64,000 nucleotides of DNA from Rhodopseudomonas palustris (GTDB taxonomy: Bacteria; Pseudomonadota; Alphaproteobacteria; Rhizobiales; Xanthobacteraceae): NCBI RefSeq assembly GCF_003226555.1, contig NZ_QKQS01000026.1:285377-349376 (forward strand), in the 5' to 3' direction. This document shows positions 56,226-64,000 of the stretch, piece after piece; positions within the stretch are counted from its first letter, which is position 1, and every line of letters begins with the position of its first letter. The position numbers were made by a program, and so were the translations under genes. Below the pieces are notes generated by a model. The model searched no databases. It was not told the DNA's origin and saw only the letters and a list, made by a program, of their open reading frames with translations.

Positions 56226-57728
56226 TTAGTTCGCTGCGAATGGTTGTCCATTCGGCTTGACACGAACGCCCTGCCGGAGCCGCGTCCACGGCAGTGCCGC
56301 GGTGTCGGCGGGCATGGCGCCGGGTGCGGCGCAGATCAGCAGCCGCTCGGCGATCGGCTGGAAGTCGGCGCGGAAATGCACCGAGCTTTTTACCACCAGG
56401 ATCGCCTGCGCGGTCGGCTCGATCCCGACATAGCGGTACATCGCCTGATCGGCGAGCTGTGCTTTGTGCGACGCCACCACCACGCGCACCCCGCCAATCC
56501 GCAGGCAGGCCGACGGGCCCATTTCCATCTCGCGTCCGCCGAAATATGGGCCGGGTGCGACGAAGCGGCCATCGGAAAGCTGCTCGACAACGAAGATCTC
56601 TTCGAACGGCGCGTCGCCGGGAATGCCGGACTTGCCGCCGAGCCCCAGCGAGATCATCGCGCCGACGCCTGCCGCATGCGCGGCCTTGGCGGCGTCCGGA
56701 TCGTAGATCACGCCGATCGCGGCGCCTTTCGCATTGTTGCGTACCAACGCGCGCAGCATCCCGGTGGTGTCGGAATCGCCGCCGGCGCCGGGATTGTCCT
56801 GGGTGTCGGCAATGATGATCGGTTTCGCCGCGGTCCGCGCCAGTTCGATCGCATGCTTCACGCCCTCGTCGGGCGAAAAGATCTTGCCGTCGAAATCATC
56901 CTCGTGGCCAATCACCAGCGCCGCAACCGCATCCGCAGCAGCGTCGGCATCGGCCTGGGTGAGACCATAGGCAAACACCGATGGGCCGCAATCCGGAAAG
57001 TCGGCGGCGGGGAAGCCGGGGGCGAACGACAGCGTCGGCACGACATCACTCTCCAGCGCTGCGAGCTTGTCGTAGATGCCCTTGGTCGGTTGATCGAACG
57101 TGCACTGCCACGAGATCGGAATCAGGAACGGCAGTTGCCGGAACGCCTTGGCGAGCTTCTGGCCGCTGCTCAGCAGCAGCTCCAAGTGTTTGGCCGAAGC
57201 GCGGCCGGTGTCGGCCATGTCGACATGCGGATAGGTGCGATAGGCGATCAGCGCGTCGGCATGCTCGACCATCCGCGGCGTGACGTTGGCATGCAGATCG
57301 ATGCTGACCACCAGCGGCAGACCGGGGCCGATCACGTCGCGTACCCGCGCCAGGATCTCGCCTTCGCCGTCGTCGAGATGTTCGGTCACCATCGCGCCGT
57401 GCAGGTCGAGATACACAGCATCGAGATTGCCGGCTGCTTTGATGCCGTCGATCATGATTTTGACGACACGCTCGAAAGCATCCTCGGTGACGTGCGCCGA
57501 CGGGCTGGCGCCGCAGGCGATGGTCGGGATCAGCTCCCAGCCTTTGGCATCGGCTTCGTCGACGAAGCCGGCGAGCCCGACATTGATGCCGCGCATCACC
57601 TTGAGCACATCGGCGCCGATCGTCATCGCCGGCCACCCGCCGCCGTGCACGAACGCCTCCCAGGTCGCCTTGGTGGGCGCAAAGGTGTTTGTTTCGTGCA
57701 GGAAGCCGCCGACGGCGATGCGGGTCAT
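56226..57728 (-). CDS. M81-family (MlrC-like) metallopeptidase
   Basis: This 500-residue member of the microcystinase C family has N-terminal RIAVGGFLHETNTFAPT, metal-site segments VYLDLHGAMVTEHLDDGE and IDLHANVT, and the DUF1485/MlrC motif QDNPGAGGDSDTTGML. MlrC cleaves linearised microcystin, but the family is broad and acts on diverse amides and peptides. It lies downstream of the ABC dual ATPase gene across a family B repeat and is probably in the same transcript, pointing to processing of an imported peptide or amide. Confidence 0.92.
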   Translation of the reverse strand: MTRIAVGGFLHETNTFAPTKATWEAFVHGGGWPAMTIGADVLKVMRGINVGLAGFVDEADAKGWELIPTIACGASPSAHVTEDAFERVVKIMIDGIKAAGNLDAVYLDLHGAMVTEHLDDGEGEILARVRDVIGPGLPLVVSIDLHANVTPRMVEHADALIAYRTYPHVDMADTGRASAKHLELLLSSGQKLAKAFRQLPFLIPISWQCTFDQPTKGIYDKLAALESDVVPTLSFAPGFPAADFPDCGPSVFAYGLTQADADAAADAVAALVIGHEDDFDGKIFSPDEGVKHAIELARTAAKPIIIADTQDNPGAGGDSDTTGMLRALVRNNAKGAAIGVIYDPDAAKAAHAAGVGAMISLGLGGKSGIPGDAPFEEIFVVEQLSDGRFVAPGPYFGGREMEMGPSACLRIGGVRVVVASHKAQLADQAMYRYVGIEPTAQAILVVKSSVHFRADFQPIAERLLICAAPGAMPADTAALPWTRLRQGVRVKPNGQPFAAN

Positions 57729-57746
57729 GGTTGTTTCTCTTGCTTC

Positions 57747-57843
57747 GTCATTCCGGGGCGCGCGCAGCGCGAGCCCGGAATCCAGAGGTTCAGGTCATCT
57801 CGGGATTCCGGGTTCGCTCACTGCGTGAGCGCCCCGGAATGAC
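57747..57843. repeat. Family B palindromic repeat, copy 5
   Basis: GTCATTCCGGGGCGCG and CGCCCCGGAATGAC outer arms, with inner GAGCCCGGAATCC and GGGATTCCGGGTTC, as in copy 1. It lies inside the leftward peptide-transport cluster, between the ATPase and M81 genes. Confidence 0.88.
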
Positions 57844-57859
57844 AGTGGGGAGGGGATGA

Positions 57860-59512
57860 TCAACTCGCCGCCGCTTGCGGCGCTTCGTGGACCGGCCGAA
57901 AATTGGCGAAGTCCCAATCGCGGCCAGGGGCGGCTTCGAGCAGTTGGCGGGTATAGACCTGCTTCGGATTGGTCAGCACCTCGGCGGCCGGGCCCTGTTC
58001 GACGACGCGGCCTTTCTGCATCACCGCGACATCGTCGCAGATCTGAGCGGCGACGCGGAGATCGTGGGTGATGAACAAGAGTGCGATCCCGAGCCGGGTC
58101 TGGATCTCGTCGAGCAGCTTGAGTACCTGCGCCTGCACCGAGACGTCGAGCGCCGACACCGCCTCGTCCGCCACCAGCACGTCGGGCTCGAGCGCCAGTG
58201 CGCGGGCGATCGCGATGCGCTGGCGCTGGCCGCCGGAGAACTGATGCGGGAAGCGGTTGATCGCGTCCGGCGGCAGATGCACCAGTTCGAGCAGATCGCG
58301 CGCCTTCGCCAGGGCCTCCGCCCGCGGCATGCCGTAATTGATCGGTCCCTCGGCGATGCTCTCGCCGACGTTGACGCGCGGATTGAGCGAGCGATACGGG
58401 TCCTGGAATACGATCTGAATCTTCTTGCGATGCGGCCGTAGGAGACGCCGCGACAGCTCGGAGATCTCGCGTCCGGCGAGCCGGATGCCGCCCGAGGTCG
58501 GGTCGATCAGCCGGACGATGCAACGTGCCACCGTCGATTTTCCCGAGCCGCTTTCGCCGACAATGCCGAGAGTCCGGCCCTTGTGCAGCGTCAGCGTCAC
58601 GTCTTTCGCCGCGACCACTTCTCGCTGATGGCCGAACAACGAGCGCTCGCGATACACCTTGCCGAGTTCGTTCGCTTCGAGCACCACCGACAGCGCCTGC
58701 GGCGTGCGCGGCGCGCGCGGCACCAGGCTCGGCACCGCCGACAGCAGGTTGCGGGTGTACTCCATCTGCGGCCGGCGCAGCACGTCGTCGAGCTGGCCGG
58801 TCTCGACCAGCCGGCCGTGACGCATCACTGCGACCCGGTCGGCGATCTCGGCCACCACGCCCATGTCGTGGGTGATGAACAGCACGGCAGTGCCGTGCGC
58901 CTGCTGCAATTCGCGGATCAGGGTCAGGATCTGCTTTTGGGTGGTGACGTCGAGCGCGGTGGTCGGCTCGTCGGCGATCAGCAGCTTCGGCTCGAGCACC
59001 AGCGCCATCGCGATCATGATGCGTTGGCGCTGGCCGCCCGAGAGTCGATGCGGATACGAGGCGAAGATCCGTTCGACCTCGGGCAACCGCACCTGCTCCA
59101 TCATGTCGAGGATGCGGCGGCGACGTTCGCGCGCAGGCATATCGGTGTGGAAGCGCAGCACTTCGTCGATCTGTTTGCCGACCGGCACCACCGGGTTGAG
59201 CGCGGTCATCGGCTCCTGGAAGATCATCGCCATCCGCGAGGCGCGGAGCTGGCGCAGCCGGCGCTCGCTGGCGGCAAGCACGTTCTCTCCGGCGAGCCGG
59301 ATCTCGCCGCCGGATGCTTGCAGTACGCCTTTCGGCAGCAGTCCCATGGTGGCGAGCGACGTCACCGATTTGCCCGATCCGCTTTCGCCGACCAGGCACA
59401 TCGTTTCGCCGGCGCCGACGGTGAGCGAAATGCCGTCGATCACCTTGTCGCCGTTGCCGCTCTTGCCGAGCCGCACGACCAGGTTGTCGATTTCGAGAAC
59501 GTTATCGGTCAT
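57860..59512 (-). CDS. Dipeptide-type ABC transporter ATPase with two fused nucleotide-binding domains
   Basis: This 550-residue tandem ATPase (DppD-DppF-like fusion) serves the adjacent permeases. The first domain has Walker A VGESGSGKSVT, signature LSGGQRQRIMIAMAL and Walker B LLIADEPTTALD. The second has VGESGSGKSTV, FSGGQRQRIAIARAL and LVADEAVSALD. Each half ends with an oligopeptide-type specificity segment. The double architecture resembles GsiA and YejF. It follows the second permease by 223 bases, which hold a family A repeat. Confidence 0.95.
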   Translation of the reverse strand: MTDNVLEIDNLVVRLGKSGNGDKVIDGISLTVGAGETMCLVGESGSGKSVTSLATMGLLPKGVLQASGGEIRLAGENVLAASERRLRQLRASRMAMIFQEPMTALNPVVPVGKQIDEVLRFHTDMPARERRRRILDMMEQVRLPEVERIFASYPHRLSGGQRQRIMIAMALVLEPKLLIADEPTTALDVTTQKQILTLIRELQQAHGTAVLFITHDMGVVAEIADRVAVMRHGRLVETGQLDDVLRRPQMEYTRNLLSAVPSLVPRAPRTPQALSVVLEANELGKVYRERSLFGHQREVVAAKDVTLTLHKGRTLGIVGESGSGKSTVARCIVRLIDPTSGGIRLAGREISELSRRLLRPHRKKIQIVFQDPYRSLNPRVNVGESIAEGPINYGMPRAEALAKARDLLELVHLPPDAINRFPHQFSGGQRQRIAIARALALEPDVLVADEAVSALDVSVQAQVLKLLDEIQTRLGIALLFITHDLRVAAQICDDVAVMQKGRVVEQGPAAEVLTNPKQVYTRQLLEAAPGRDWDFANFRPVHEAPQAAAS

Positions 59513-59540
59513 GTCGGGCTCCGCAGTCGGGCACGGCGCG

Positions 59541-59682
59541 CTCCCTCTCCCCGCAAGCGGGGAGAGGGTTGGGGTGAGGGGGCGTGTCCGCGAGTCAGAG
59601 CGGCTCGGCCGCGTGGATGAGCCCCCTCACCCGGATCGCATCTGGCGATGCGATCCGACCTCTCCCCGCGCGCGGGGAGAGG
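59541..59682. repeat. Family A palindromic repeat, copy 4
   Basis: CCTCTCCCCGC/GCGGGGAGAGG hairpin, GGTGAGGGGGCG, spacer, CCCCCTCACCCGGATCGCA with an internal GGATCGCA/TGCGATCC pair, and a final CCTCTCCCCGC/GCGGGGAGAGG hairpin. It lies inside the leftward transport cluster, between a permease and the ATPase gene. Confidence 0.88.
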
Positions 59683-59735
59683 TGAGGTCGGTGCGCGTTG
59701 CGGGGCTGGGAGAGCAGACATGATGAGCTGCCTCT

Positions 59736-60626
59736 TCATCGCGAGCCCTCGCGCTGTTTCATCCGTGGGTCGAGCGCATCGCGGGCGGCGTCGCCGATCA
59801 GGTTGACCGAGAGGATCGCGATCGACAGCAAAAGGCCCGGCCAGAAGATCAGCATCGGCTTGATCTGAAACACCGCGCGGCCCTCGGCCATGATGTTGCC
59901 CCAGGTCGGCGTCTCCGGGCTGATGCCGGCACCGAGGAACGACAGGATCGCTTCGGTGAGGATTGCGGACGCCGCGATATAGGTGCCCTGAACGATCAGC
60001 GGCGCCACGGTATTGGGCATCAGGTGCCGCCACATGATCTTCGGCAGGCTGGAGCCGAGCGAGATCGCCGCCTCGACATATGGTTCCTCGCGTGCGGTCA
60101 ACACCACCGAGCGCACCAGTCGCGCCACCCGCGGAATCTCCGGAATGGTGATCGCGATCAGCACCGTGGTCAGGCTCGCGCCGGACAGCGACACCACGGC
60201 GATCGCCAGCAGGATGCTGGGGATCGCCATCAGGCCGTCCATGATCCGCATCATCACCGCGTCGACCCAGCGGAAGAAGCCGGCGACCAGGCCGACGACC
60301 AGGCCGATCGCGATCGCAAAGATCGCCGAGCCAATGCCGATCAACAGCGACACCCGCCCGCCATAAATGATGCGCGACAGCAGATCGCGGCCATAGGCGT
60401 CGGTGCCGAGCAGGAACTCGGCACTCGGCGGCTTCAGCCGGAGCGCCGGCGCCAGCTTCACCGGATCGTGCGGCGCCAGCCACGGCGCGAAGATCGCCAT
60501 CAGCACGACAAGCGTCAGGCAGATCGTCGCCGCAGCGATAATCGGGGTCGAGAGCAGAAAGCCGAGGCGCGGGCGCATCGGCCGCGGCACCGGAAGGGTC
60601 GGTTCGGACATGGTATCGATCGCCAT
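59736..60626 (-). CDS. Dipeptide-type ABC permease, DppC-like
   Basis: This 296-residue permease has six predicted membrane helices and the EAA loop motif (EAAISLGSSLPKIMWRHLMPN) that contacts the ATPase. It begins with a cytoplasmic tail, then a first helix (IIAAATICLTLVVLMAIFAPWLA), and the HDPVKL-type opening typical of DppC/OppC. It is 13 bases downstream of the DppB-like gene, so the two form the membrane heterodimer. Confidence 0.94.
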   Translation of the reverse strand: MAIDTMSEPTLPVPRPMRPRLGFLLSTPIIAAATICLTLVVLMAIFAPWLAPHDPVKLAPALRLKPPSAEFLLGTDAYGRDLLSRIIYGGRVSLLIGIGSAIFAIAIGLVVGLVAGFFRWVDAVMMRIMDGLMAIPSILLAIAVVSLSGASLTTVLIAITIPEIPRVARLVRSVVLTAREEPYVEAAISLGSSLPKIMWRHLMPNTVAPLIVQGTYIAASAILTEAILSFLGAGISPETPTWGNIMAEGRAVFQIKPMLIFWPGLLLSIAILSVNLIGDAARDALDPRMKQREGSR

Positions 60627-60639
60627 TGTGCGCGCGCCC

Positions 60640-61581
60640 TCAGTACCGGATACGGGGATCGAGCAGCGTGTAGGCCAGATCGATCAGGAGATTGACGCCG
60701 ACATAAATGCCCGAGGTCAGCAGGATCATGCCCTGGATCACCGGGTAGTCGCGCGCCAGCACTGCATCGACGGTGAGACGGCCGATTCCCGGCAGGTTGA
60801 ATACGCTCTCGGTGACGACGACGCCGGAGATCAACAGTGCGAAGCCGGTGCCGATCACGGTGATCACCGGCACCGCCGCATTGCGTAGCGCGTGGCGCAG
60901 CAGCACCCGGCTTTCGGTGATACCCTTGGCGCGCGCGGTGCGGACATAGTCCTCGCCGAGCACGTCGAGCATCGCGGCGCGCGTCATTCGCGCGATCAGC
61001 GCGACGTAGATGAACGACAGCGTCAATGTCGGCAGCACCAGCCGCTCCACGAAAGGACCCAAGCCGCGCGACAGCGAACGGAAGCCCTGCACCGGAAACC
61101 AGCGCAGCTCGATCGCGAACACCTGGATCAGTACGTAGCCGATGACGAACACCGGCACCGAGAAGCCGATCACCGACAGCCCCATCACGAAGCGGTCGAT
61201 CCAGGTGCCGTGCTTCCACGCAGCGACGACGCCGAGCGGCACCGCGACGATCACCGACAGCACGATGGTCGCCAGCGCCACCGTGATGGTCGGTTCGATG
61301 CGCTGTCCGATCATCTTCAGCACCGGAACCTGCGAGATCAGCGAGACGCCAAGATCGCCGTGCAGCAATCGTCCGACCCAGGTGAAGAACTGCACGTAGA
61401 GCGGCTCGTTGAGGCCGAGCGTGGCGCGGATGCGCATCAATTGTTCAGGGGTGGCGCTGTCTCCGGCAATGATCGCCGCCGGATCGCCCGGCGTCAGCCG
61501 CAGCAGCAGGAAAACGAACAACGCGACCACGCCCATCACCGGGATGGCCGCCAGCAGGCGGCGGATCAGATAGCCGAGCAT
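60640..61581 (-). CDS. Dipeptide-type ABC permease, DppB-like
   Basis: This 313-residue permease has a first helix (LGYLIRRLLAAIPVMGVVALFVFLLLRL) and the GDPAAIIAGDSATPEQ periplasmic segment that marks the DppB/OppB class. The cytoplasmic EAA-like loop reads DYVRTARAKGITESRVLLRHALRNA. It is the first transport gene on the minus strand after the M20 peptidase, with 169 bases between them containing an inverted repeat. Confidence 0.94.
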   Translation of the reverse strand: MLGYLIRRLLAAIPVMGVVALFVFLLLRLTPGDPAAIIAGDSATPEQLMRIRATLGLNEPLYVQFFTWVGRLLHGDLGVSLISQVPVLKMIGQRIEPTITVALATIVLSVIVAVPLGVVAAWKHGTWIDRFVMGLSVIGFSVPVFVIGYVLIQVFAIELRWFPVQGFRSLSRGLGPFVERLVLPTLTLSFIYVALIARMTRAAMLDVLGEDYVRTARAKGITESRVLLRHALRNAAVPVITVIGTGFALLISGVVVTESVFNLPGIGRLTVDAVLARDYPVIQGMILLTSGIYVGVNLLIDLAYTLLDPRIRY

Positions 61582-61707
61582 CGGCGCTCCACGGATTGGA
61601 TTCGACGATTAGTGAAACTTATCCCGAAGATGTGGTTCGTCATGATCACCTGCGCTGCGGTCGTCGAAAACCGTTCGAACTTCAGTGAGCTGGTGAGCAA
61701 GTCCCGT

Positions 61708-61739
61708 GCCAGCGCTGCTCGATATTATACAGCGCTGGC
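61708..61739. promoter_or_regulatory. Perfect 10-base inverted repeat upstream of permease genes
   Basis: GCCAGCGCTG and CAGCGCTGGC flank a 12-base A/T-rich loop, starting 12 bases beyond the M20 stop codon. In the minus direction no T-run follows, so a classical terminator is unlikely. It could be an operator or an mRNA stability hairpin between the M20 gene and the permease genes. Confidence 0.45.
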
Positions 61740-61750
61740 AGGATCCGCAC

Positions 61751-62881
61751 TCAGTCCAGTGTCGCGAGCAGCCCGGCCATCAACCGGCCGCGCTCGGCGA
61801 GGCTGTCGATTTCGATATGCTCGTTCAGCGTGTGTGCGTCGGCGCCGCGCACCCCGAGGCCGTCGAGCGTCGGAATCCCCATTGCACCGGTAAAGTTGCC
61901 GTCGGAGCCACCACCTGCGCTGCAGTGTGGCAGGCTGAAGCCGAGCTCGGAGGCGACTGCGCGCGCTTTTTCGTAAAGCGCCATGGTGCCGGCATCAGGC
62001 TCCCACACCGGGCGGGTCACGCCGCGCGTCACCTTGAAGGTGACGTCGTTGCTGCTGCCGCTCAGCGCCAGCATCCGCTCGACGCCGCGGTCGAGATCCG
62101 CCTGACGCTTGGCCATGCTGAGCGCTTCGCCGGTGCAGGTGGTGGCGACGCAATTGACCCATTGGCCGCCGTGCACGATGCCGACGCTGAAAGTGCAATC
62201 CTCGCCGGTCATCGCGTCGATCGCGAGGATCTGCTTGGCCATTTCCCGTATTGCGGAACGACCCGACGACAGCGTCGCGCCGGCATGGCTCGGCTTGCCG
62301 ATCGCTTCCAGGTTGAACCGCGCGATCGCGTAGCGGCCGGTGACGACGCCATTGTCGGGGCGGCCGGGCTCCGGCACCAGCACGTATTTGTTGCGCGCCG
62401 CCTCGGCCTCGATGATGTCTCGGGTCGATGGCGTACCGACTTCCTCGTCCGGCGTAAACAGCACGGTGATCGGCAGCGGCGTCGTGAACGAGGCGCGCGC
62501 GAGCTGACGGATCGCTTCGAGCGTCAGGTAGTTGCCGCCTTTCATGTCGAAGATGCCCGGGCCGAATGCCTTGTTGCCTTCGCGGCGGAACGACAGCTTC
62601 TCGATGGTGCCGACAGGGTGCACGGTGTCGAGATGGCCCGCGATCAGGATGCCCGGTTCGCCCTGCTTGGGATGCGGAAACCGCGCGCGGACGCAGCCGG
62701 CAAAACCTTGGCGACCGGCGATGCGCTCGATCGTCGCGCCCATGATCGCCATCTCCCGCGCTGCGAGATCGAGCATACGGTCGACTGCGGAAGTGTCCCA
62801 GGTCGGACTCTCGCATTCAACCCATGCGCGCAGACCTTGAAGCATCGTGTCGGAATCGAAAGGAAGATTTGCTGGATTCAT
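61751..62881 (-). CDS. M20-family metallopeptidase (carboxypeptidase G2-like)
   Basis: This 376-residue binuclear zinc hydrolase has metal and catalytic motifs AGHLDTVHP, GPGIFDMKGG, FTPDEEVGT and the C-terminal GVRGADAHTLNEHI. A dimerisation domain (GKPSHAGATLSSGRSAIREM) sits in the middle. The overall form is glutamate carboxypeptidase (CPG2)-like, removing C-terminal residues from N-acyl amino acids or peptides. No signal peptide is seen, so it acts in the cytoplasm. It heads the leftward run toward the ABC permeases and M81 gene and is divergent from the solute-binding protein. Confidence 0.93.
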   Translation of the reverse strand: MNPANLPFDSDTMLQGLRAWVECESPTWDTSAVDRMLDLAAREMAIMGATIERIAGRQGFAGCVRARFPHPKQGEPGILIAGHLDTVHPVGTIEKLSFRREGNKAFGPGIFDMKGGNYLTLEAIRQLARASFTTPLPITVLFTPDEEVGTPSTRDIIEAEAARNKYVLVPEPGRPDNGVVTGRYAIARFNLEAIGKPSHAGATLSSGRSAIREMAKQILAIDAMTGEDCTFSVGIVHGGQWVNCVATTCTGEALSMAKRQADLDRGVERMLALSGSSNDVTFKVTRGVTRPVWEPDAGTMALYEKARAVASELGFSLPHCSAGGGSDGNFTGAMGIPTLDGLGVRGADAHTLNEHIEIDSLAERGRLMAGLLATLD

Positions 62882-63001
62882 TGCGCGCTCTCGGTTGAAG
62901 ATGGCTTACGAGACTGATTGGCGGCGCATTTGTAAAGCGAAAGATTCGACGCCGACTACGCGGCTGCACGCATGCGGTATCGTCGGCTGATGATTGACGC
63001 T

Positions 63002-63016
63002 TGGCATGCTTGGTGC
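63002..63016 (+). promoter_or_regulatory. Candidate sigma54-like promoter upstream of binding protein gene
   Basis: TGGCATGCTTGGTGC has GG and GC separated by 10 bases and TGGCA at -24, but CAT for CAC and GTGC for TTGC. It lies about 120 bases before the ATG at 63135. A TTGACG at 62994 offers a competing -35 element but no good -10. The 253-base divergent region 62882-63134 shows nothing else I can name. Confidence 0.3.
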
Positions 63017-63134
63017 AAGTCTTCGACTATCAGGATGCAGTAACGCGCTGATCGCGTGGTGCTGCGCCCGGATTCACATCGCCCTGCACAAGCAATCATC
63101 TGTGATTGATCAGTTTCAAGTCAGGAGAACACGA

Positions 63135-64000
63135 ATGTTCCATCCACCGCGTTGGATGCGCTCGGTCGCCGCGTCGAAATTCGTCGTGCCGGCGCTCGCG
63201 CTCGCAGCGTCGCTCGCGCTGCCCGCGACCGTCGATGCCAAGACGATTCGGGCCGTCATGCATTCCGATCTGCGTATCATCGACCCCGGCCTGACCACCG
63301 CGTATATTACACGCGACCACGGCTATATGGTGTACGACACGCTGCTGGCGATGGACTCCAACTTCAAGGTCCAGCCGCAGATGGCCGAATACAAGGTCTC
63401 CGACGACAAGCTGACCTACACCTTCACGCTGCGTGACGGACTGAAGTGGCACGACGGCAAGCCGGTGACGGCGGAGGACTGCATCGCCTCGCTGCAGCGC
63501 TGGGGCAAGAAGGACGGCATGGGTCAGAAGCTTATGCAGTTCACTGCCAGCCTCGAGGCGCCCGATGCCAAAACCATCGTTCTGAAGCTGAAAGAACCCT
63601 ACGCGCTGGTGCTGGAATCGATCGCCAAGCCGTCGTCGATCGTGCCGTTCATGATGCCGAAGCGGATCGCCGAGACGCCGCCGGACAAGGCGATCCCCGA
63701 GCAGATCGGCTCAGGTCCGTTCAAATTCGTCGCGTCTGAATTCCAGCCGGGCGTCAAGGCGGTGTACGTCAAGAACACCGACTATGTGCCGCGCAAGGAG
63801 CCGCCGAGCTGGACCTCGGGCGGCAAAGTGGTGAAGGTCGATCGCGTCGAATGGATCACCATGCCGGACGCGCAGACCGCGGTGAACGCGCTGCAGTCGG
63901 GCGACATCGATTTCGTCGAGAACCCGTCTTTCGACATCCTGCCGGTGTTGCTGCAGGACAAAGAGCTCAAGGTCGACGTCCTCAACAAGCTCGGCTACGT
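63135..64000 (+). CDS. ABC transporter solute-binding protein, dipeptide/nickel type (N-terminal part)
   Basis: The first 288 residues of a family 5 extracellular solute-binding protein run into the window end. A signal peptide (FVVPALALAASLALPATVDA) is followed by the family signature YVVYDTL-like MVYDTLLAMDSNFKVQPQMAE and LRDGLKWHDGKPVTAEDC, IGSGPFKFV and NALQSGDIDFVENPS. It should bind a peptide, nickel or a related solute in the periplasm and feed the divergent permease cluster. AGGAGAAC lies seven bases before the ATG at 63135. The 3' end is outside the window. Confidence 0.93.
   Translation, partial: MFHPPRWMRSVAASKFVVPALALAASLALPATVDAKTIRAVMHSDLRIIDPGLTTAYITRDHGYMVYDTLLAMDSNFKVQPQMAEYKVSDDKLTYTFTLRDGLKWHDGKPVTAEDCIASLQRWGKKDGMGQKLMQFTASLEAPDAKTIVLKLKEPYALVLESIAKPSSIVPFMMPKRIAETPPDKAIPEQIGSGPFKFVASEFQPGVKAVYVKNTDYVPRKEPPSWTSGGKVVKVDRVEWITMPDAQTAVNALQSGDIDFVENPSFDILPVLLQDKELKVDVLNKLGY

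Noticed and set aside
55170-57842. An 890-codon plus-strand open frame across the alpha/beta hydrolase and M81 genes
   Set aside because: It crosses two well supported minus-strand genes and their intergenic repeat and has no recognisable domain.
63106-63119. TTGAT-CAGT-TTCAA, an FNR/AadR-like box before the solute-binding protein gene
   Set aside because: One mismatch in a 10-base motif is expected by chance in a window of this size, and it lies only 15 bases before the ATG, past any plausible promoter.

Overview
The window looks like a chromosomal segment of a Rhodopseudomonas palustris-like alphaproteobacterium (Nitrobacteraceae/Bradyrhizobium group). The grounds are high GC, a cytochrome b/c1 fusion gene (fbcH) behind petA, an alphaproteobacterial HisRS, the dnaJ-fabI-histidine phosphatase-aroC order, three families of long palindromic intergenic repeats, and a dehalogenase that from memory is very close to the fluoroacetate dehalogenase RPA1163 of R. 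palustris CGA009. The strain cannot be named from sequence alone. Coding density is high. I see no rRNA, tRNA, CRISPR array, prophage or insertion sequence.

Region 1 (1-16 kb) holds housekeeping genes. In order they are the 3' end of purD, a fluoroacetate-type dehalogenase, tadA, an RluB-type pseudouridine synthase with a 400-residue basic disordered head, rsmD, a leftward uvrC-pgsA-moaD-moaE-prmB run, an Omp25-like barrel behind a full CtrA-type box, cspA, rlmJ, an orphan cheY, and a leftward hisS, tautomerase, FlK-like hotdog thioesterase series.

Region 2 (16-31.6 kb) starts with an omega-amino-acid:pyruvate aminotransferase, a membrane-anchored degenerate EAL protein and a HAD-IIA hydrolase. 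A leftward moxR-DUF58-DUF4159-VWA-like operon follows. Then come a tightly coupled rightward DUF1285-NUDIX-DUF6111-tRNA nucleotidyltransferase operon, a YodC-like protein, queE and trmL. Region 3 (31.6-45 kb) carries the cytochrome bc1 genes petA-fbcH, a dienelactone hydrolase, an SDR-pdxH pair, a surface lipoprotein, a DnaJ-type co-chaperone, fabI, a histidine phosphatase, aroC, a soluble class III cyclase, clpS and a DUF1194 protein.

Region 4 (45-64 kb) is more accessory. An AcoR-type sigma54 activator diverges from an aldehyde dehydrogenase/iron alcohol dehydrogenase pair that has a good -24/-12 promoter. A carotenoid/stilbene oxygenase follows, then an AAA ATPase, HExxH/VWA and unknown membrane protein module, an alpha/beta hydrolase with an atypical nucleophile elbow, and an ABC peptide-import cluster that includes M81 and M20 peptidases and a divergent solute-binding protein cut by the window end.

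Ten long palindromic repeats (families A, B and C below) all lie at gene 3' ends, between codirectional or convergent genes, and none lies in a divergent promoter region. No single locus is clearly a new system. The best candidates for a second look are the AAA/HExxH-VWA/membrane-protein module at 51.3-54.8 kb, the sigma54-controlled aldehyde/alcohol module, the CtrA-type box, and the organofluorine-type pair of dehalogenase and FlK-like thioesterase.
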